DNA of 64,000 bases from Marinobacterium aestuarii (GCF_001651805.1 NZ_CP015839.1:4960001-5024000), one strand, 5' to 3'; counted from the first letter of the stretch, positions 45,664-56,687 are shown. Made by a program: numbers and translations. The notes: a model not told the origin generated them from the letters alone.

Positions 45664-46311
45664 ATGCAGGACTACCAGAGAGCCTTTATCGAGTTTGCCA
45701 TCGAGCGCGGCGTGTTGCGTTTTGGCGAGTTTACACTCAAATCCGGCCGAACCAGCCCCTACTTTTTCAATGCCGGCCTGTTTAACAGTGGCGATGCTCT
45801 GGCCCGGCTGGGCAAATACTATGCCGCGGCTATCGAAAACGCCGGCATCCCCTTCGATGTTCTGTTTGGGCCTGCCTACAAGGGCATCCCGCTCGCCACT
45901 ACCGCAGCGGTGTCCCTGGCCACAGATTTCCAGCGCGATGTGCCCTATGTCTTCAACCGCAAGGAAGCCAAGGCACACGGCGAAGGCGGCAACCTTGTCG
46001 GCGCCGAGCTCAAGGGTCGGATCCTCATCATTGATGACGTCATCACCGCCGGCACCGCCATCCGTGAAGTGATGCAGATTATCAGCAAGGCCGGAGCCAC
46101 CCCTGCCGGCGTAGTGATTGCACTGAACCGTATGGAACGCGGCCAGGGCGAACTCTCGGCCATTCAGGAAGTGGAACGCGATTACGGCATGCCGGTGGCC
46201 AGTATCGTCACCCTGAACGATGTGATCGCCTACCTGCAGGAAAAAGGCGGTATGGAGCCACAGATCGACGCCATACTGAACTACCGCAAAGAGTACGGCA
46301 TCGAGGCCTAG
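45664..46311 (+). CDS. pyrE: Orotate phosphoribosyltransferase
   Basis: A 215-residue enzyme that joins orotate to PRPP in UMP synthesis. Typical segments are [38 protein letters not shown] and the PRPP loop [18 protein letters not shown]. Length and start (ATG 45664) match the family. Its stop codon TAG abuts an inverted-repeat element that begins at base 46311. Confidence 0.97.
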   Translation: MQDYQRAFIEFAIERGVLRFGEFTLKSGRTSPYFFNAGLFNSGDALARLGKYYAAAIENAGIPFDVLFGPAYKGIPLATTAAVSLATDFQRDVPYVFNRKEAKAHGEGGNLVGAELKGRILIIDDVITAGTAIREVMQIISKAGATPAGVVIALNRMERGQGELSAIQEVERDYGMPVASIVTLNDVIAYLQEKGGMEPQIDAILNYRKEYGIEA

Positions 46312-46575
46312 GGGCTATTGGCGTTTGGAGGATATGTCCTGCCGGGACTGTGCTCGCACAAGACAAGGCGCGAATTGCGCGGTTTGGTTGTTCCAAATAA
46401 GCGATGAGCAACGCCGTATTGTGCGAACACAGCCCCGGCCCGTCAGGGTTGCGCTGCATAACCCCTCATACGGCTTCAGCGAACTTGCAAAGGGAACCAC
46501 CCTGAGCGGCGTCCGCTTCATTGTCTGAGGGATTTTGCAGAGCAACAGAACGCATCCCCAAACGCCAACAGCCCC
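46311..46575. mobile_element. MITE-like element of about 265 bp with nested inverted repeats
   Basis: The outer arms GGGGCTATTGGCGTTTGG (46311-46328) and CCAAACGCCAACAGCCCC (46558-46575) match in 17 of 18 positions as inverted repeats. A second inner pair, GGGACTGTGCTCGCACAA (46344-46361) and TTGTGCGAACACAGCCCC (46419-46436), matches 16 of 18. Inside there is no credible reading frame. The layout fits a non-autonomous transposable element; no target-site duplication is obvious and the left end touches the pyrE stop. Confidence 0.6.
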
Positions 46576-46652
46576 TAAACCCCTGATTTAACAATTAATC
46601 GCCTTATGGATTGACAGTCTTCGAACATGCGTGTTTAATTGTCCGCCGTTGT

Positions 46653-46728
46653 GCCCGGATAGCTCAGTCGGTAGAGCAGAGGATTGAAAATCCTCGTGTC
46701 GGTGGTTCGATTCCGCCTCCGGGCACCA
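46653..46728 (+). tRNA. tRNA-Phe (anticodon GAA)
   Basis: The 76-nt sequence folds as a standard cloverleaf: acceptor arms GCCCGGA and TCCGGGC, D arm with AGCTCAGTCGGTAGAGC, anticodon stem AGGATTGAAAATCCT with GAA at 46686-46688, T arm GGTTCGATTCC and encoded CCA. A terminator follows at 46741-46768. Confidence 0.97.
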
Positions 46729-46740
46729 CCTTACTTAGAA

Positions 46741-46768
46741 GCCTCGCTAGTAATAGTGAGGCTTTTTT
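46741..46768 (+). terminator. Terminator of tRNA-Phe
   Basis: GCCTCGCTA and TAGTGAGGC arms pair with one mismatch, followed by six T. A near-identical copy lies at 46875-46902. Confidence 0.88.
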
Positions 46769-46836
46769 GTGTCTGGAAAACCCTGCTAAGTCATTGTCAC
46801 GGCGCCTAGAGTTAAAAATACTCCCGGCAATGCCGC

Positions 46837-46902
46837 CCGCCTCCGGGCACCACGCTACCTGTATACGTCAGGAAGCCTCGCTAGTGATAGTGAGGCTTTT
46901 TT
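46837..46902 (+). repeat. Duplicated 3' end of tRNA-Phe with a second terminator copy
   Basis: The 17 bases CCGCCTCCGGGCACCAC at 46713-46729 (tRNA T arm to CCA) recur exactly at 46837-46853. They are followed, as in the first copy, by the hairpin GCCTCGCTA...TAGTGAGGC and a T run (46875-46902). The 5' part of the tRNA is absent from the second copy, so it is a fragment left by recombination or integration. Confidence 0.82.
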
Positions 46903-46959
46903 GTGTCTGAACGTTTGGCAGAGACTCCATCGAACCAGGGTTCGCCCTTCGAGTACCTC

Positions 46960-47166
46960 TCACTCATCCGCTAATTGGCGAATTAGCGTCACTTGATCGT
47001 AGCCGACACCCCAATTATCAGTACTCACCTCGTCGATCACGACAAAGGTGGTTTTCGGATTTTTATTAAGTACATCCACTAACAATTGAGTGGTGCCTTT
47101 GATGAGCGCCTGCTTTTGTTCCTTAGTGACATTTTCATCGGTTATTTTAATATTAACGTAAGGCAT
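46960..47166 (-). CDS. 4-oxalocrotonate tautomerase family protein
   Basis: A 68-residue protein starting MPYVNIKITDENVTKEQKQA. After removal of Met, Pro1 would be the catalytic base, as in this family, and the central VVIDEVSTDNWGVG is typical. Such enzymes tautomerise enols or act in breakdown of aromatic or halogenated compounds. It is the last gene of the four-gene operon with the FrnE-like, NTF2-like and GST genes, 31 bp after the FrnE-like gene. Confidence 0.87.
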   Translation of the reverse strand: MPYVNIKITDENVTKEQKQALIKGTTQLLVDVLNKNPKTTFVVIDEVSTDNWGVGYDQVTLIRQLADE

Positions 47167-47197
47167 AATTTTCCTTCTCTTTTAGAGGGGTCTTAGT

Positions 47198-47818
47198 CTA
47201 GGCTGACTTTTTCGTTACGCTTATTATTATTTTCTCAAAATACTCAACCGAATTAGAGCCGCCAACCAAAGTGCTTCCATTAAAAACGAATGCTGGCACG
47301 CCGGGTAGCATTAATTTCTGCACTCGTTGTTTTTTTATTAGTAGCTGTTGATTTATTTCATTCGATATCAGCACCTGTTCTCCTTCTGATCGATCCAAAC
47401 CCAGTTGCTCAACAAGATCCAGTAGTACTTGAGTACTGCTGATATCCAGGCCCTGTTTAAAATAGGCATCAATCATCATCTCATTCATGGCCTGTTGTCT
47501 GTTGTAGCCTTCGCACCAGTGCATCAAGAGATGCGCCTTGTAACTATTGTAATAACGGCTTCGCTTAGAGAAATCGATACAAACACCGGCTTGCTTAGCC
47601 ACCGCCAATAAATTTGTGCGATAGTCATTCCGTTTCGATTGACCCCATTGGTTACGGCGCCCAAGATGATCGCCAATATCCTCACCCTTTGGCCCAATGT
47701 CAGGATTAAGTTCATAGGGCAAAAAATTGATATAGGCCTCAATGCTCAGATTTCGAAGCGCTTGCTGCAGGTTTGCATATCCTATTGGGCACCAAGAACA
47801 TACCACATCGTGGACCAT
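47198..47818 (-). CDS. DsbA/FrnE-family thiol oxidoreductase
   Basis: The product is 206 residues. The active site is CSWCPIGYANLQ (CxxC) near residue 8-11, so the start at 47818 leaves a slightly short N-terminus compared with most FrnE proteins; no better upstream start exists because the preceding gene ends eight bases away. The family cis-Pro region GVPAFVFNGSTLVGG is intact. No signal peptide is seen, so it is cytoplasmic. It is likely a disulfide isomerase or glutathione-linked isomerase acting with the neighbouring GST. Confidence 0.85.
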   Translation of the reverse strand: MVHDVVCSWCPIGYANLQQALRNLSIEAYINFLPYELNPDIGPKGEDIGDHLGRRNQWGQSKRNDYRTNLLAVAKQAGVCIDFSKRSRYYNSYKAHLLMHWCEGYNRQQAMNEMMIDAYFKQGLDISSTQVLLDLVEQLGLDRSEGEQVLISNEINQQLLIKKQRVQKLMLPGVPAFVFNGSTLVGGSNSVEYFEKIIISVTKKSA

Positions 47819-47826
47819 TTCTATCC

Positions 47827-48231
47827 TTAGCGTTTTAATGGAAAATCTTCCCGTAAATCAGAGTACATTTTGTTGACCACTAACCAACGCCCGTTTTCTT
47901 TCAGAAGACTCAGGAAGTCGACATAGAAATGATCAAATAGTGGACATTCTAGTTTCACCATGGCCTGGTCTTTTATGATTTCAATGGAAATTAGTTTGAA
48001 GTCATAAGGCCGCCCTTGCTGATCAGGTACAGGTCGACTGGCGACAGCGTCAAGCCACTGATCAAGACTACGTCGTAAGCCAGGCGCTTTAAGAAACGCA
48101 TCCGTATGAAAAATGGCTTTTAACTTCGATACCTCGCCATAGTGCAAGCCATCAAAATAGTCCTGTACAAGGGTCATCACTGAATAAAATTCTTTCGAAC
48201 CGAAATCACCGGTATATGCCGTATTTTCCAT
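47827..48231 (-). CDS. NTF2-like (SnoaL/lumazine-binding-like) protein
   Basis: The product is 134 residues with the NTF2 cone fold pattern: LVQDYFDGLHYGEVSKLKAI followed by FHTDAFLKAPG, and the strands VKLECPLFDHFYVDFLSLL and WLVVNKMYSD. No catalytic residue can be assigned. Its stop lies eight bases before the FrnE-like start, so both are co-translated from one transcript begun at the GST gene. Confidence 0.75.
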   Translation of the reverse strand: MENTAYTGDFGSKEFYSVMTLVQDYFDGLHYGEVSKLKAIFHTDAFLKAPGLRRSLDQWLDAVASRPVPDQQGRPYDFKLISIEIIKDQAMVKLECPLFDHFYVDFLSLLKENGRWLVVNKMYSDLREDFPLKR

Positions 48232-48294
48232 GCATGCTCTCTCCTATCGCAGGTAGCCTTGAGCGATTATTCTAAGAGTCAGTAGCTAATAGCT

Positions 48295-48903
48295 CTAAGC
48301 CGCTGATTGGCGCTGTTCGGCAGTAAGAGCACGTTGAAAGCTGGCCATTGCCTGTACCGCATCCACCATTTTTCTGGTGTTCTGCCCCAACGGGATCTCG
48401 ACGGGAAAGCTTGCTCCCCAGCGGGAATATACCGTCAGCATAATATCAGCGGCCGAAGGCTGATCACCACCAAGAAAATCTTGCGTAGCCAGTTGCTGCT
48501 CCACGACCTGCCATAGACGGGTAATAGCCTGAGCCGCCGCCTCGAAGGATGATTGTTTGACTTTCTCATCGGTAATGTACTGAGCGATAAAAAATAAACG
48601 GCCATAGGCCGGATGCATAGTGGCATTGGAAAACATAATGTCTTGAATTGCTTTTTCACGAGCCGCGCCTGCGGAAGGCAGCATGGTATTCTGATGTTTA
48701 TTGAGCAGGTATAACATCACAGCCGCTCCTTCCAGTAGTGTTTTTCCGTTATCGACAAGTACCGGAACCATACCGGTAGGATTGATGACGTTAAAGTCAC
48801 TCACCTGCTGCTTGTTAATTATTTCAACAGCTTGACCCAGTTGGTGGATAACCACTTGAGTAGCCAGGGAGCATGCGCCGGGAACATAGTAAAGCCTGTA
48901 CAT
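48295..48903 (-). CDS. Glutathione S-transferase (beta-class-like)
   Basis: A 202-residue two-domain GST. The thioredoxin-like N-terminal domain begins MYRLYYVPGACSLATQVVIH, with Cys10-Ser11 as the usual beta-class active site, and contains NPTGMVPVLVDNGKTLLEGA with the cis-Pro loop. The C-terminal domain is helical (FLGGDQPSAADIMLTVYSRW). It conjugates glutathione to electrophiles, or reduces with it. It heads the leftward operon and is divergent from the LysR gene at 49090. Confidence 0.9.
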   Translation of the reverse strand: MYRLYYVPGACSLATQVVIHQLGQAVEIINKQQVSDFNVINPTGMVPVLVDNGKTLLEGAAVMLYLLNKHQNTMLPSAGAAREKAIQDIMFSNATMHPAYGRLFFIAQYITDEKVKQSSFEAAAQAITRLWQVVEQQLATQDFLGGDQPSAADIMLTVYSRWGASFPVEIPLGQNTRKMVDAVQAMASFQRALTAEQRQSAA

Positions 48904-49089
48904 GGTATTGCCCTCGTTCTTGAGTTAATCAGTGATTAAATCGTTGGTATGAGTACTGCTTGAAGCGATGACTAAAGACGACATGACAAAGTTTAGGGCT
49001 TTTATTTGTGCACATATATAACTAGAATAAAAACCAGCTGTTCTCTATATGGAAACAATCTTTTGTTTTTTCTTGGATGAAATCCCTTT

Positions 49090-49968
49090 ATGGATAAACT
49101 ACGAGCGCTTCAACTATTTGTACGTCTGGCTGATTTGGGCAGCTTTACTCGAGTGGCAGAGCAGACAAACTCATCCAAATCCATGATTAGCAAGGAGATC
49201 AGCCGTCTTGAAGATGCACTGGGCGCTCGCTTGCTGCACCGTTCAACACGCAATCTACAGTTGACCCATGTGGGTGTGGGGTATTTGCAACGAGCACGGG
49301 AAATACTAGAAAAGCTTGATGAAGCAGATAATTTTGTGCAAGACCTTCAACAGCATCCCCGTGGTAAATTGAAGATCAATGCACCAATGGCGCTAGGCCT
49401 GGTTGACTTATCAACACTATTCGCCGATTTTATGCAGTCTTACCCAGACATTGAGCTAGACATTCACCTGGGGGATGAAAGTGTTGACCTGGTGGAACAG
49501 GGTTTTGATTTGGGATTTCGGGCATCCAGTCGTCCAATCGATTCGAATTACGTCGGGCGCCCCCTGACTCGTTTCAAGTACAGAGTCTGTGTGGGGCCGG
49601 AGTATTTAAACAACCACCCCGCTATTAATTTGCCACGGGACCTGAAAGAACATAACTGCTTTGTATACAGTTATTTCCAGGGGAAAAATATTTGGCCCAT
49701 TGAAGACGGTGTCGCCATTCGAGGAACATTGCGGGTTAACAGTACCATTTTCATGATGGAGGCGATTAAGCGGAATCAAGGCGTTGGATTTATTCCGGAC
49801 TTTGTTTGCCGCGAGTCGTTTGAAAAGGGAGAGGTTGTTGAAGTATTGGGGGATTTTAACAAACCCAATCTAACGCTCTACGCCCTGTACCCTGCGCGAC
49901 ATTTTGTGCCCTCAAAACTCGTCCAGTGTATAGAGTTCCTTGAGCAGTGGTTTGCTAATAAACAGTGA
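49090..49968 (+). CDS. LysR-family regulator, probably of the GST operon
   Basis: The product is 292 residues. The N-terminal winged helix-turn-helix is clear (LRALQLFVRLADLGSFTRVA, SISRLEDALGARLLHRSTRN-like order), followed by a substrate-binding domain (LSTLFADFMQSYPDIELDIH). It belongs to the AaeR/DmlR-like group that starts MDKLRALQLF. Divergence from the GST operon across a 186-bp AT-rich gap is the classic LysR arrangement. Codon use is AT-richer than in the flanking core genes. Confidence 0.9.
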   Translation: MDKLRALQLFVRLADLGSFTRVAEQTNSSKSMISKEISRLEDALGARLLHRSTRNLQLTHVGVGYLQRAREILEKLDEADNFVQDLQQHPRGKLKINAPMALGLVDLSTLFADFMQSYPDIELDIHLGDESVDLVEQGFDLGFRASSRPIDSNYVGRPLTRFKYRVCVGPEYLNNHPAINLPRDLKEHNCFVYSYFQGKNIWPIEDGVAIRGTLRVNSTIFMMEAIKRNQGVGFIPDFVCRESFEKGEVVEVLGDFNKPNLTLYALYPARHFVPSKLVQCIEFLEQWFANKQ

Positions 49969-50162
49969 TAAAAAGATGGTACTGGATCGCCTCCCCACCC
50001 TCACCTTTATCAGAGGCTCCATCGAAGCAGAGTTGGGTTGTTAGCCACATCTCGTGGCTAACCCTTAGGGTAAGCGTCGCTGCGTTTGGTATTAAGACCA
50101 GTCTACCTGCGAATACACAAACCCGACCCAAGCCCCGCTCATGCCCTATACCGCCAGCTCCA

Positions 50163-51380
50163 TCAGGCCGCATCCGACAACGGGGGGATGGCACCCTCTG
50201 TAACCGCCGTGCCTTTGCCTGTGTATCTGATAAACAGCCCCAGCGCGACCAGCAGCAAGGCCGTCACCGTCAGGATGTCGTACACCAGATTGAGTGAACC
50301 TGTAGCTTCGCGCAGGTAGCCCGCCAGCAGATTACCGAGGGCACCACCGAGGCCGAAGGTGACCATGCAGACACCATTGATCTGCATGGTTGCGGTAGAA
50401 CCGTAATACTGGCTCACCCAGCCAGCTACCACACCCCACATCGGGAAATACATCAGCCCGTAACCGAACCCCGCCAGCAACGCCCAGCGCGCCGGATCGA
50501 ACATGAACGCCAGCAGGCCAATGGCAAAGCCACTGAATATCACCGTAAAGGCCGTGCCGTGCCCCTTGCGATCGGCAAGCTTGCCAATTAACAGACCTGC
50601 GATCATTCCGGTAACGCCGACCACTGTCCAGGTATAGCCACCCAGGGCCGCAGGAAGCCCCAGCTCGCCCAGGTAGATATTCAGCCAGGCAGAGAACGGC
50701 ATTGCGCTAAAGCCCACCAGAAAACAAATGAGGCAGGCGAACAGGGCAGTGCGCTCACCAAGGATGACTCCCAGCAGGCGCATCGCTGGAATGGCTGCCG
50801 TATCCGCACTCGAGTCTGCAGCAACCACAGTGGGCTCGAGCCCCCTCAGTAGCCTCCAGCTCAGCATCAGCGCTATCACGCCTATGACACCTGCGATAAC
50901 CCAGCTGCTCTCCCAGCCAAACAAAGGTACGACCAGCAATATCAACAGACCGTTCGCGCCATAGCCCCAGGCGGTTCCGCTGGAGGCACAGGACATGCTG
51001 GTCGAACAGCTCGCCTTGCTGGCATAGCGGCTGATTATTTCCACGATAGTGCCCCAGCTGATAGACGCGCTGGCCGCAAGAATAATCAGCGCCAGCGTGA
51101 TGTGCAGCGGATCACGCAACTGGGACATCAGAAACAGCAGCGCCGTTGTCAGGCTAGTGGTCACCAGTGCCAAACGTACCGTGCCGACACGGTGCCCAAT
51201 AAGCCCCAGCAGCAGAGCACCCGCCAAATAAGACAGCTGGGTCAGAGCGCCAATGGCGGCCAGCTGCCAGTTAGATATATTGATCGACTCCCGCATCAGA
51301 GGCAGCAGCGCCGCAAACAGGAAAACGCCAAACCCGTGACTTACGACTTGATTCAGGCCAAATATCGCTGCCATGCGCAT
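50163..51380 (-). CDS. MFS transporter
   Basis: The product is 405 residues from the ATG at 51380 (MRMAAIFGLNQVVSHGFGVF), which has GAGGAA nine bases upstream; the frame extends 17 codons further with no support. About twelve membrane helices are visible, with an MFS loop GLIGHRVGTVRLALVTTSL after helix 2 and GLLIGKLADRKGHGTAF in the second half. The pattern fits the YbfB-like or monocarboxylate-type MFS groups. The substrate is unknown. It is divergent from the LysR gene at 51512. Confidence 0.85.
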   Translation of the reverse strand: MRMAAIFGLNQVVSHGFGVFLFAALLPLMRESINISNWQLAAIGALTQLSYLAGALLLGLIGHRVGTVRLALVTTSLTTALLFLMSQLRDPLHITLALIILAASASISWGTIVEIISRYASKASCSTSMSCASSGTAWGYGANGLLILLVVPLFGWESSWVIAGVIGVIALMLSWRLLRGLEPTVVAADSSADTAAIPAMRLLGVILGERTALFACLICFLVGFSAMPFSAWLNIYLGELGLPAALGGYTWTVVGVTGMIAGLLIGKLADRKGHGTAFTVIFSGFAIGLLAFMFDPARWALLAGFGYGLMYFPMWGVVAGWVSQYYGSTATMQINGVCMVTFGLGGALGNLLAGYLREATGSLNLVYDILTVTALLLVALGLFIRYTGKGTAVTEGAIPPLSDAA

Positions 51381-51511
51381 ACTTAAAATTTCCTCAGAAC
51401 CGAAAAACCCCGCCAATAGCGGAGCCGACAAGCTGTCACCTTAAATCCTTGCCTTTATTCGGTAAATCGATAAATATTGATCATCTCGTTCTGAATCATT
51501 GATAACTGAAA

Positions 51512-52435
51512 ATGCCTGAATTACCGATCGGCCTGCTGCGCACCTTTGTCATTACCGCACAGACACTCAACCTCACCGCCGCCGCCAGCCAACTGCATCG
51601 TGCGCCCTCCACCATCAGCATGCAGCTGAGCCGGCTGGAGTCTCTGGTTGACACTCAACTGCTGGTGCGCGGGCAGTACGGTGTGCGCCTAACGCCCGCC
51701 GGCGAGCAGCTGATTAGCCATGCACACCAATTACTTAATCTGCACGACCGTATTCTGGGCTCGTTCCACAACGTCGATATTGCAGGCAAGGTTCGCCTGG
51801 GTACCCACGATCAATATGCAACACGCACCCTGACCCCAATTCTGGAAGCCTTTGTTCTGTCGTACCCGCAAGCGCAACTGGAGGTAACCTGCGATCACAG
51901 ACCCCAGCACCTGGCATCCCTGGTGAATGAGGGCAAGCTGGATCTCGCACTGGTCGAGATGCCGGCACAATCCGAGGGCGGCCTGCGCCTGCAACCGGAC
52001 GAACTGGTCTGGATCCGCTCTGAGCGGCACGACGTCCATAAACGCGATCCACTACCACTGGCGGTTTTTGTCGAGGGTTGTTTTCACCGGGACTCCGCCA
52101 GCCTTGCCCTGCAGCAAACCGACAAGGCCTATCGCATCGCCTTTATCAGCCAGAGCCGCGCCGGGGTACTGGCTGCAGTACGGGCAGGTATAGGGATCGG
52201 TGTGATTCCGCGCTCAACACTGGAGCCCGGCATGGTCATTGTAGAATCAGGCCTGCCTCCGCTGCCAAAGACCGACACAACCCTCTTCGTCGCAGAGGAC
52301 ACTAACGAGGCCACGCAGCGTCTCGCGCAAACCATCAGGGAAAGCCCACAGTTCTCGTCACCTGGGCAGATCCCCTTGGGTGAAACAAACGCAGCCAAAA
52401 CCGCAAAACTGGACACTCTGTCGCTACCTGAATGA
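51512..52435 (+). CDS. LysR-family regulator, probably of the MFS transporter
   Basis: The product is 307 residues. The DNA-binding domain is at 5-65 (IGLLRTFVITAQTLNLTAAA, PSTISMQLSRLESLVDTQLL) and an effector domain follows (LVNEGKLDLALVEMP, VRAGIGIGVIPRSTLEPGMV). In the gap to the MFS gene, TCGATAAATATTGA at 51467-51480 has the T-N11-A shape of a LysR box. The 3' end overlaps the start of a DnaA-box cluster. Confidence 0.9.
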   Translation: MPELPIGLLRTFVITAQTLNLTAAASQLHRAPSTISMQLSRLESLVDTQLLVRGQYGVRLTPAGEQLISHAHQLLNLHDRILGSFHNVDIAGKVRLGTHDQYATRTLTPILEAFVLSYPQAQLEVTCDHRPQHLASLVNEGKLDLALVEMPAQSEGGLRLQPDELVWIRSERHDVHKRDPLPLAVFVEGCFHRDSASLALQQTDKAYRIAFISQSRAGVLAAVRAGIGIGVIPRSTLEPGMVIVESGLPPLPKTDTTLFVAEDTNEATQRLAQTIRESPQFSSPGQIPLGETNAAKTAKLDTLSLPE

Positions 52436-52810
52436 GCCTGTGAATAACCCCTTGTACATAAACTGAAGCTCAGGCCAGGGGACAACTGCTCACAAAAAGC
52501 CTGCACAAGCCTGTGAATAACCTGATAACAACTATCTGTGAACTACCGCCAAGCCCCATGTCATAAGGGATAAGAAATTCTGATCAGCAATTGTACCCGG
52601 TGTAGTAATAGGCCGGACTTAACGCTAGCCAATGTTATCCACAAACATTTTATACACAGAATTCACACACTCAGCATATAGAGCCAAAGCTTCGCCTGAT
52701 CCAGCTAGCTCACCGGTGCCGGCTGGATCACAGAGGACTATTCACAGCCCTGGAGCGAACTTTAGGACTTTTTCCTATAGAGCTTTCACGGTAAAAGTCC
52801 ATACTAGCTA
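52436..52810. other. Non-coding region with DnaA-box cluster and inverted repeat
   Basis: No protein gene is supported here. Exact matches to the DnaA box TTATNCACA lie at 52439-52447 and 52512-52520 (minus orientation, TGTGAATAA) and at 52635-52643 (TTATCCACA) and 52650-52658 (TTATACACA). A one-mismatch copy is at 52738-52746. An inverted repeat TGATCCAGC (52697-52705) / GCTGGATCA (52732-52740) surrounds the small palindrome CACCGGTG, and GGACTTTT (52765-52772) mirrors AAAAGTCC (52793-52800). Confidence 0.6.
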
Positions 52811-52924
52811 CATGAGGATTCAGAAGGATCTGAAGGTTGCAGGGAAGCAACCCGCTCGGCAGGGATGCCATAAGCACCTCACTTTTACACCCCCGAGCCA
52901 TGGATGGTTCGGGGGCGTTTTTTT
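52811..52924 (+). ncRNA. Candidate RsmY/RsmZ (CsrB-type) small RNA
   Basis: A run of hairpins presents GGA motifs in their loops, the binding sites of RsmA/CsrA. These are TTCAGA-AGGA-TCTGAA (52819-52834), GGTTGC-AGGGAA-GCAACC (52835-52852) and GGCA-GGGA-TGCC (52858-52869), with a further free AGGA at 52815-52818. An intrinsic terminator follows: CCCCCGAGCC (52890-52899) and GGTTCGGGGG (52906-52915), loop ATGGAT with a fifth GGA, then seven T. About 114 nt is the size of RsmY/RsmZ. CATACT (52800-52805) is a possible -10. No canonical GacA upstream site (TGTAAG-N6-CTTACA) is seen. The start position is approximate. Confidence 0.75.
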
Positions 52925-53143
52925 ATGTGCTGCAGAAAACTCTCACCTCCTGCCAAGTTCGGTACCTCCCAGGTTGTAGCAACCTCGCTAGCACCTGCGC
53001 TTTGATCGCCTATAATCTGCAACTGGTTTTCTGAGCCGGCCAGCGGCGTATCCTCAAGCTACCTCTCCAGCGATTCAGTACCGAACCAGATTACATCGTT
53101 ACAGATCATCGCAGCAGTTCCTGAATACGAGCAGTCGTGATAT

Positions 53144-53306
53144 AAATGCTTGGCGCCTCGCTGGCGAGCCGTCCCGCAGACAAGTATGCTGCGGTCGTCA
53201 AACCGGGTCAAAGCTGCGCTTCGACAAGTCCCGTTTTGACCCTACTATCACATGGCTGGGCGGCCGCAAACGGCGCTGTCTACCGTCCCCATGTGAGGGT
53301 CATCGC
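53144..53306. repeat. Degenerate 5S rRNA-like fragments
   Basis: AAATGCTTGGCG at 53144-53155 copies the 3' border of the true 5S gene (53365-53376). TTGACCCTACTATCACATGG near 53237-53254 and, in opposite orientation, CCATGTGAGGGTCATCGC at 53289-53306 both resemble the 5S 3' region (GATGACCTACTCTCACATGG). The last two also form an inverted repeat. They look like decayed or rearranged 5S remnants. Confidence 0.5.
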
Positions 53307-53327
53307 TGAACAATACCCCATACGGAA

Positions 53328-53356
53328 AAACCCCGGCCTCATCGAGACCGGGGTTT
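53328..53356 (-). terminator. Terminator of the rRNA operon
   Basis: AAACCCCGG (53328-53336) and CCGGGGTTT (53348-53356) form the stem. On the minus strand it ends in a T run, directly downstream of 5S. Confidence 0.9.
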
Positions 53357-53368
53357 CCGTTATTAAAT

Positions 53369-53485
53369 GCTTGGCGATGACCTACTCTCACATGGGGAAA
53401 CCCCACACTACCATCGGCGATACCGCGTTTCACTACTGAGTTCGGGATGGGATCAGGTGGTTCCACAGCTCTATTGTCGCCAAGC
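53369..53485 (-). rRNA. rrf: 5S ribosomal RNA
   Basis: About 117 nt on the minus strand beginning GCTTGGCGACAATAGAGC and closing with ATCGCCAAGC, with the conserved core CCCGAACTCAGTAGTGAAAC. The terminal GCTTGGCG / CGCCAAGC stem pairs. It is the last gene of the operon and no tRNA follows. Ends are estimated from the terminal helix. Confidence 0.95.
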
Positions 53486-53695
53486 AAAACTTGTACAATA
53501 TGGATTCTGGCCGCGACAGATGGTGGTCTGTCGCGACGTAGCTTAATTCGAGGGTACGTGCTTTCTGTTGAAAGTGTGCGGTGTCTTGTCTGCAGCACAA
53601 GCTCGTGCCAATGCGTCAATCTCGTCTCTCTCGTGCTTTTCGCCTGCTCGTTCTTTTCAGTCGGAGCAGGCAACCAAACGCCTTGGGCGTTATAT

Positions 53696-56582
<2,887 letters not shown>

Positions 56583-56687
56583 ATATAACCCGAAGGCGTC
56601 TGGTAAGGACGAGAGTTCGATAAGATTTTTCGCCATTGGCGCTTGTACTACAGTACAAGACATATCTCGAATTAATTCGAATCCACA

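Noticed and set aside
46311-46575. Element after pyrE read as a small protein gene
   Set aside because: Frames in it are short, antisense to each other and explained by inverted repeats.
50037-50060. TTAGCCAC/GTGGCTAA hairpin after the first LysR gene as an intrinsic terminator
   Set aside because: The stem is present but no T run follows on either strand.
52439-52658. DnaA boxes as the main chromosomal origin
   Set aside because: None of the genes usually next to oriC (dnaA, dnaN, mnmG, rpmH) is in the window and no strong AT-rich unwinding region is apparent.
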